A stretch of DNA of 64,000 bases from Skermanella aerolata KACC 11604 (GTDB taxonomy: Bacteria > Pseudomonadota > Alphaproteobacteria > Azospirillales > Azospirillaceae): NCBI RefSeq assembly GCF_000936425.1, contig NZ_AVFK01000013.1, forward strand, positions 62,001 to 126,000, given 5' to 3'. Under the pieces are notes generated by a model. That model made no database searches, was not told where the DNA came from, and was given only the letters and a program-made list of their open reading frames with translations. Within the stretch, counting starts at the first letter, position 1. The number at the start of each line of letters is the position of its first letter. Both the position numbers and the translations under genes were made by a program. Below are positions 59,456-64,000 of the stretch, piece after piece.

Positions 59456-59784
59456 GACTGCTTCCAGAGTTTGGCAAAAGTTACGGCTTGGTTCTCGACG
59501 TCATGGGTTGGCGGCTGCGGAAGTGGCAGGTCGGCATCCCCAAGTGCTACGAGCAACTCGGCGTAGTCGCGCAGTCCAAGAAGCCTGATCGCCTCGTTCC
59601 TGGCCAATCGCCCTTGCGAGTACGCCAGCAACGGATCGTCCGTGATGCGGTCGGTGCCATCCGAGGTCACCGCCTCCAAGTGCTCTCGGACGATTGCCGT
59701 CATCGTCGTCCCATGCGCGGCTGCATAAGACTTGGCCCGAGCTACAAGATCGTCCGGTAGGTTGAGCGTCGTGTTCCTCAGCAT
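59452..59784 (-). CDS. RHH-type antitoxin with an UPF0175-like C-terminal part
   Basis: 110 residues from ATG 59784. Residues 1-40 are a ribbon-helix-helix (TTLNLPDDLVARAKSYAAAHGTT, then MTAIVREHLEAV). Residues 50-95 (SQGRLARNEAIRLLGLRDYAELLVAL) resemble the UPF0175/small HTH-like antitoxins. So the protein seems to join two antitoxin-type DNA-binding parts. It lies upstream of the toxin gene, as usual. A perfect palindrome 17 bases before the start is probably its operator. Confidence 0.78.
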   Translation of the reverse strand: MLRNTTLNLPDDLVARAKSYAAAHGTTMTAIVREHLEAVTSDGTDRITDDPLLAYSQGRLARNEAIRLLGLRDYAELLVALGDADLPLPQPPTHDVENQAVTFAKLWKQS

Positions 59785-59800
59785 ATCGCACCCCCATGTG

Positions 59801-59816
59801 TCACATATATATGTGA
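59801..59816. promoter_or_regulatory. Perfect palindrome before the toxin-antitoxin operon
   Basis: TCACATATATATGTGA is a perfect 16-base palindrome starting 17 bases upstream of the antitoxin ATG. Its left arm also overlaps a smaller ATGTGTCACAT. The RHH antitoxin probably binds here to repress its own operon, as is known for such systems. Confidence 0.65.
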
Positions 59817-59877
59817 AAACCGCTTTTGGGGTCAACTAGATCGCCGCCGGTGCGGGCGGCAGCTGCTACGATCCTTT

Positions 59878-60903
59878 TCAGTTCGTCTGATCGACGAAAG
59901 CAGCGAACGACCTCCTGACGATCTCCGGGTCTAGTCCCTTCGCGATCACGACGATGCGGGTCCCGACGATGCCGTCGGGCCAGTCGTCGAGGTGCACGGG
60001 CTTGTGGATCAGGTGCTGCACGCCCTGGATCACGACCGGCGTATCGACGCCCTGGATCGACAGCAGGCCCTTCAGCCGGAGGACTTCCGTGCCGTGCCGG
60101 TTGAGGAGCATCGACAGCCACAGCCCGAACCTCGCCCAGTCGAGGGGAGCATCGGATGTCAGGACGAAGGCCCTGATATCGCCATGGCGGTTTAGGTCGT
60201 GACTGTGATGGTCATGATGGTGCGCTTCGGCAGCCAACCAGCGGGCCACTTCGCGCGCCCTGGCCGTGGGGTCGTGGATGTCGCTGACGAACAGGGCCGC
60301 GTCCGGTATCCGGACGTCGTCGAGCGGAAGGATGTCGGCGGCCGGGTTCAGGCCGGCCAGCCTGTGCCGGAGGGCGTTTATCGTTTCCTCATCGGCCAGA
60401 TCCGTCTTGGACATCACGAGCCGGTCGGCGACGGCGGCCTGTCGCGAGGATTCGGGAAATCTGTCCAGGTTCTCCGCCCCGTTGACCGCATCCACCACCG
60501 TCACGATGTTGCCCATCCGGAACTGATGGCGGAGAACAGGGTCGGCGACCAGGGTGGCGACGATGGGGCCGGGATCGGCCAGTCCCGTCGTTTCCAGGAT
60601 CAGCCGGCTGAAGGGCGGCACGCGTCCGGCGGCGCGGCGTTCGTGTAGATCCAGGAGCGAGCCCTTCAGATCGCCGCGAATGGTGCAGCAGATGCAGCCG
60701 CTCTTCAGCAGCACCACGTCGTCATCGACTTCCTCGACCAGGAAATGGTCGATCCCGACCTCGCCGAACTCGTTGATCAGCACCGCCGCGTCCTTCAGGG
60801 CGGGCAGGGCCAACAGCCTCTTGAGCAGCGAGGTCTTGCCGGAGCCGAGGAAGCCGGTCAGGATGTTAACCGTCACCGGCGGCAACGAAGTTTCCGGGTT
60901 CAT
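59878..60903 (-). CDS. COG0523 (CobW-like) GTPase metallochaperone
   Basis: 341 residues. Walker A is GFLGSGKTS near residue 17, then the metal motif CxCC in SGCICCTIRGDL (about 69-80), the Glu-rich ETTGLADP switch and MSKTDLA. A His-rich stretch follows near 230 (HHHDHHSHDLNRH), and the C-terminal CobW_C domain is complete. These GTPases deliver zinc, cobalt or another metal to a client. It is the last gene of the SDR-asparaginase-deacetylase operon, so the metal-dependent deacetylase-like protein is a likely client. A His stretch of this kind points to Zn. Confidence 0.9.
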   Translation of the reverse strand: MNPETSLPPVTVNILTGFLGSGKTSLLKRLLALPALKDAAVLINEFGEVGIDHFLVEEVDDDVVLLKSGCICCTIRGDLKGSLLDLHERRAAGRVPPFSRLILETTGLADPGPIVATLVADPVLRHQFRMGNIVTVVDAVNGAENLDRFPESSRQAAVADRLVMSKTDLADEETINALRHRLAGLNPAADILPLDDVRIPDAALFVSDIHDPTARAREVARWLAAEAHHHDHHSHDLNRHGDIRAFVLTSDAPLDWARFGLWLSMLLNRHGTEVLRLKGLLSIQGVDTPVVIQGVQHLIHKPVHLDDWPDGIVGTRIVVIAKGLDPEIVRRSFAAFVDQTN

Positions 60904-60907
60904 TGGG

Positions 60908-61228
60908 TCACACAGGACTGCCCGTGCCGCGACGGGCTTCCATCGCTTCGATCACAGCAGGATCGAGCGGATCGCAGACCCGCCCGGTCAGTTTTTCAGC
61001 CTCGGCCCAGATCGCGCCGAACTGATCGACTACGGCCGATTTACCGGTCCGGCCGGTCAGCGTAAAGCGGTTCGACCACTCCATCAGCTTCAGCCCATAG
61101 AGGCCCAACACCTCGTTGGCGACGCCCGCGCGGCGCCGCCGTTCGGCGGCGGGGAACGATGTCCCCGCCTCTCCCACGCCGTCGGTCCAGTGATCGGCGG
61201 ACCCGAAGGTGCCGCAAAGCCCGCACAT
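60908..61228 (-). CDS. Small MCGLCG protein
   Basis: 106 residues. It begins MCGLCGTFGSADHWTD with two Cys and a nearby His, then a helical body (NEVLGLYGLKLMEWSNRFTLTGRTG, QFGAIWAEAEKLTGR). I recall similar proteins in Azospirillum and rhizobia only as hypothetical. MCG resembles the start of class II glutamine amidotransferases, but the rest does not fit. The CxxC and His could bind metal, of interest because a COG0523 metallochaperone gene follows four bases later. The deacetylase gene ends five bases before its start. Confidence 0.65.
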   Translation of the reverse strand: MCGLCGTFGSADHWTDGVGEAGTSFPAAERRRRAGVANEVLGLYGLKLMEWSNRFTLTGRTGKSAVVDQFGAIWAEAEKLTGRVCDPLDPAVIEAMEARRGTGSPV

Positions 61229-61233
61229 GGCGG

Positions 61234-62133
61234 TCAGGACTCGGGCCGCGCCGAGCCGGACTTCGGGAACCGGGTGGCGAAGTCCGTGGCGATCTCCTCC
61301 ATCGTGACGAAGCGGACGCCGTCGTGGCCCTTCAAGTAGTCGAACAACCGCTGGTGCATTTGCAGGACATGCGGCTTACCCGATACATCCGGGTGGATCG
61401 TCAGCGGGAACACCGCGTAGTCGTAGTTCTCGTAGACCCAGTCGAACTGGTCGCGCCACATCTGCTCGATGTCGTGCGGGTTGACGAAACCGTGGCTGTT
61501 GGGAGCGGCCTTGATGAACATCATCGGCGGCAGGTCGTCCAGGTACCAGGATGCCGGGATTTCGATCAGGTCTGTTTCCTGCCCGGTGACATAGGGCTTC
61601 ATCCAGGCCGAGGGATGCTGCGAGTAGTCGATCTTGGTCCACTCGTCGCCGACCGTCACGTAATAGGGATGGTGGTCGTTGTGCATCAGCGAATGGTCGT
61701 ACTTGATGCCCTTCTTCAGCAGCAGCTCGTTGGTCTTGGACCCGAACTCCCACCACGGCGCCACGTAGCCGCGCGGCGGCTTGCCCGACAGTTCGGTGAT
61801 CAGATCGACGCATTTATCGAAGATCGCCTCTTCCTGGACCGGCGTCATCGCAATGGGGTTCTCATGGCTGTAGCCATGCATGCCGACCTCGTGTCCGGCA
61901 TCGGCGACAGCCTTCATCTCCTCCCGGAAGGTCTCGATCGAATGGCCGGGCATGAACCACGTCGTCTTGATGTCCCATTTCTCGAACATCCGAAGCAACC
62001 GCTTGCTGCCGACCCGGCCCGCGAAGACGCCGCGGGAGATATCGCAGGGGCTGTCCTCGCCGCCGTAGGATCCGAGCCAGCCCGCGACCGCGTCGACGTC
62101 GACCCCGTAGGATACCAGGATTTCCTTCGTCAT
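61234..62133 (-). CDS. Polysaccharide-deacetylase-family hydrolase (PuuE/cyclic-imidase type)
   Basis: 299 residues. The NodB-like core: first block VSYGVDVDA (Asp pair for catalysis/metal), second block [11 protein letters not shown] (metal His-x3-His), third [12 protein letters not shown]. Later [12 protein letters not shown] has the catalytic His. In length and start ([15 protein letters not shown]) it is like allantoinase PuuE and cyclic imide hydrolases rather than cell-wall deacetylases, because it has no signal peptide. It therefore may open a cyclic amide or imide in the cytoplasm. Asparaginase downstream in the pathway would fit an amide product. Confidence 0.82.
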   Translation of the reverse strand: MTKEILVSYGVDVDAVAGWLGSYGGEDSPCDISRGVFAGRVGSKRLLRMFEKWDIKTTWFMPGHSIETFREEMKAVADAGHEVGMHGYSHENPIAMTPVQEEAIFDKCVDLITELSGKPPRGYVAPWWEFGSKTNELLLKKGIKYDHSLMHNDHHPYYVTVGDEWTKIDYSQHPSAWMKPYVTGQETDLIEIPASWYLDDLPPMMFIKAAPNSHGFVNPHDIEQMWRDQFDWVYENYDYAVFPLTIHPDVSGKPHVLQMHQRLFDYLKGHDGVRFVTMEEIATDFATRFPKSGSARPES

Positions 62134-62184
62134 GGTTTCTTCTTCCCTGTAAGTGATGCTTTTCGTTGAAAGCCTTGAGTGGCC

Positions 62185-63165
62185 CTAATTGGCGTGCAAC
62201 TCCATCCGCTGCCGGACGATCGACGGGTCCGCGCCCGATCCCAGCAACAGCGCCAGCAGGATTCGCGCCTTGATGCCGCTGAGATCGCCGCAGAAGACCG
62301 CTCCCGCCGCCGCCAGATCCGAGCCTCCCCCGGCGCCGTAGACCGGTTCTACCCGTCCCTGGGGAGAGCGCGAGGTGACCGCTACCGGGATGCCGCTCCG
62401 GATCGCCTCGACGGCGGCATCGGTCACGGCCGGCGTCGCGTTGCCGCGCCCGAAGCCTTCCAGCACCAGCCCGCGCGCGCCGTTCTCCAATGCCGCCGTC
62501 ACGAAAACCGCGTCGGACCCCATGACCAGCTTGATCAGCTCGACGCGCGGCTCGATCGTTTCGGCCTTGATGGGACCCAGCCGGATGGTGCGGCGGTGAA
62601 GCCTGACCCGGCCGACGTCGATCTCGCCCAGCTTGCCATGCTCGGCGGAGGCGAAGGTGCCGAGCCGGGAGGCATGGGTCTTGGTCGCGTCCCGTGCGGC
62701 GTGGATCTCCTGTCCGAACACGATCATCGCGCCCAGACCCTGGGTTTCCGTGCTGGCGGCGACGCGGATGGCATCGGCGAGGTTCCTCGGGCCGTCGGAA
62801 TCGGGCTGGTCCGCATCCATCTGCGCCCCGGTGAAGACGACAGGCTTATCGGTCTCCAGCACGAGGTCGGCCAGATAGGCGCTCTCCTCCATCGTGTCGG
62901 TGCCGTGAGTGACGACCACGCCCGCGACTTCCGGATCGGCAAGCAGCGCGTTGATGCGCCGGGCCAGTCCGAAGGCCATGGGCAGGTCGATCCTGTAGCT
63001 GCCGACGTTGCTGAACTCTTCCGTCTTGACCGGGATATCGGGCGCCAGCGGGCCGAGCAGCGAGACAAGCTCGTCGCCGGCCACGCTGCTGACGACGGAT
63101 CCCTGTTCCGCACTGTAGCGCGACGCGATCGTTCCGCCGGTGCTGAGAAGGACGATATGTGTCAC
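62185..63165 (-). CDS. L-asparaginase-family amidohydrolase (type I-like)
   Basis: 326 residues. The catalytic Thr loop is LLSTGGTIASRYS (Thr12), and the second block is VVTHGTDTMEESAYLADLV (Thr/Asp near 88-91). A Lys (ATKTHASRLGTF near 160) completes the second triad. There is no signal peptide, so it is cytoplasmic. It hydrolyses asparagine or a related omega-amide to the acid and ammonia. The operon with an imidase-like and an SDR enzyme suggests catabolism of a nitrogen compound rather than only asparagine. Confidence 0.9.
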   Translation of the reverse strand: MTHIVLLSTGGTIASRYSAEQGSVVSSVAGDELVSLLGPLAPDIPVKTEEFSNVGSYRIDLPMAFGLARRINALLADPEVAGVVVTHGTDTMEESAYLADLVLETDKPVVFTGAQMDADQPDSDGPRNLADAIRVAASTETQGLGAMIVFGQEIHAARDATKTHASRLGTFASAEHGKLGEIDVGRVRLHRRTIRLGPIKAETIEPRVELIKLVMGSDAVFVTAALENGARGLVLEGFGRGNATPAVTDAAVEAIRSGIPVAVTSRSPQGRVEPVYGAGGGSDLAAAGAVFCGDLSGIKARILLALLLGSGADPSIVRQRMELHAN

Positions 63166-63204
63166 GGGACTCCTTTTCCGGTACTTGGCGGCAATGCCGC
63201 CGGG

Positions 63205-63960
63205 TCAGTAGCGTCCGACGAGCAAGCCGCCATCGACGACGATGACTTGTCCGGTGAGATAACGGGCCGCCTGGGAGGCGAGGAATACGGCGACATCGGC
63301 GATTTCCTCCGGCTCCCCGACGCGGCCGAGCGGGATGAAGCTGGCGGCGGCTTCCAGTCCGGCCGGCCCCAGCGAGTGCTTCTCGGACAGGGCCTGGGCC
63401 GTGCGGATGTAGCCGGGAGCGATGCCGTTGACCCGGATGCCGTCCTTCGCCAGTTCGACCGCCAGCCCCCGGACGAGACCGACCACCCCCGACTTGGCGG
63501 CCGAATAGTGGACGTGTTCGTCCCAGCCGTAGGCCACGCCCATGATGGACGACAGGGCGATCACGCAGCCCTGGCCGCGTTTCCGCATCGCCGGCGCCGC
63601 GGCCCTGACGACCCGCATGACGCCGCCCAGGTCGATGTCGAGCGTCTGCTCCCATTTCTCGTCGGTAAGGTCCGCCAGCGGGACCTTGTGGGCGATGCCG
63701 GCATTGGCGAGGACGACGTCGATCGGTCCATGGGCCGCCTCGACCGCCGCCACGATGGCATTCGCCCCGGCGGTGTCGCGGACGTCCAGGCGATGAAACT
63801 CCGCCTGTCCGCCGGCAGCCGAGATCTCCTCGGCAGCTTGACGGCCTTCATCGTCGAGGACGTCGGTCAGGATGACGCGGTACCCGGCATCGGCGAAGGC
63901 CTTGGCCGAAGCCCGGCCGATCCCGATGCCGGCTCCGGTGATCAGTACGATAGGCATCAT
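63205..63960 (-). CDS. Short-chain dehydrogenase/reductase
   Basis: 251 residues. The NAD(P) motif is LITGAGIGIGRAS, with Asp (LTDV) near residue 32 that favours NAD. The catalytic Ser-Tyr-Lys are in ALSSIMG, HYSAAKSG; NAG is at IDVVLANAGIA. The C-terminal GQVIVVDGGLLV is typical. It oxidises an alcohol or reduces a ketone. Its start is one of two adjacent ATGs (63960 or 63957). It is the first gene seen of a five-gene minus-strand operon; an upstream gene could lie past the window, since only 40 bases remain. Confidence 0.9.
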   Translation of the reverse strand: MMPIVLITGAGIGIGRASAKAFADAGYRVILTDVLDDEGRQAAEEISAAGGQAEFHRLDVRDTAGANAIVAAVEAAHGPIDVVLANAGIAHKVPLADLTDEKWEQTLDIDLGGVMRVVRAAAPAMRKRGQGCVIALSSIMGVAYGWDEHVHYSAAKSGVVGLVRGLAVELAKDGIRVNGIAPGYIRTAQALSEKHSLGPAGLEAAASFIPLGRVGEPEEIADVAVFLASQAARYLTGQVIVVDGGLLVGRY

Positions 63961-64000
63961 GGTTGATTAACCCATGGCTAGACGGTTGGTGCCGCAGCTC

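Noticed and set aside
60908-61228. Class II glutamine amidotransferase from the MCG start
   Set aside because: Only the first residues resemble it. At 106 residues it is too short and lacks the rest of the domain.

Overview
The window is GC-rich alphaproteobacterial chromosome (or a large replicon), most like Rhodospirillales of the Azospirillum/Skermanella group. This rests on strongly G/C third positions, several PAS_5-type PAS proteins, a bacteriophytochrome with an HWE kinase, a GSII glutamine synthetase, and an eight-gene-plus polyamine and organosulfur import repertoire. I see no tRNA, rRNA, CRISPR array, insertion sequence or prophage. Intergenic islands at 30.6-31.0, 45.7-46.8 and 49.9-50.6 kb are clearly AT-richer than the genes.

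Layout. 1-523: start of a type I secretion ABC transporter cut by the window edge. 816-12281: a tightly coupled minus-strand operon of 13 genes for an unusual surface sugar. Read from its promoter side it runs: inverted-order HldE-like kinase/nucleotidyltransferase, GmhA-like isomerase, HAD-aminoglycoside-phosphotransferase-like fusion, split transketolase with a 43-codon ORF between its halves, 2OG-Fe(II) oxygenase, LIC12192-like 'sporadic carbohydrate cluster' protein, radical SAM enzyme, methyltransferase, Gfo/Idh oxidoreductase, C-methyltransferase, VOC protein. 12628-20506: a second glycan block with a UDP-galactopyranose-mutase-like enzyme, a second radical SAM/SPASM enzyme, a glycosyltransferase and four methyltransferases.

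20676-23836: a two-domain KaiC-like ATPase followed by a hybrid histidine kinase. 24211-28798: a sulfonate/sulfate-ester ABC transporter with two different permeases plus an AtsK-type dioxygenase, ending at a long perfect hairpin that lies inside the end of a convergent Lrp gene. 29548-31252: glnII with a rho-independent terminator and, divergently, a DUF2735/GstI small protein. 31503-36271: an RTX-repeat protein, a PAS protein and a bacteriophytochrome/response-regulator pair. 36327-43949: ilvD, small proteins, and a subtilase/PAP2-like/BTAD-regulator group. 44559-49892: signalling genes (class III cyclase, receivers, PAS, histidine kinase, pentapeptide-repeat protein) and a decayed NmrA-like gene beside a cupin. 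50613-58355: an Xre protein with an AT-hook-like tail, a DMT exporter, and a polyamine uptake/oxidation cassette with its own Xre-cupin regulator and a candidate operator. 58394-63960: a PIN/RHH toxin-antitoxin pair with a perfect palindrome upstream, then a five-gene operon of SDR, asparaginase, polysaccharide-deacetylase-like hydrolase, small MCGLCG protein and COG0523 metallochaperone.

How genes work together: the first 20 kb probably builds and decorates a heptose- or branched-sugar-containing polysaccharide. The middle handles nitrogen and sulfur acquisition (GSII, AtsK, polyamines, amides), interleaved with light, redox and second-messenger signalling. Starts were chosen by Shine-Dalgarno, overlap with the upstream stop, and family fit. 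All family assignments are by eye and memory, without database search.
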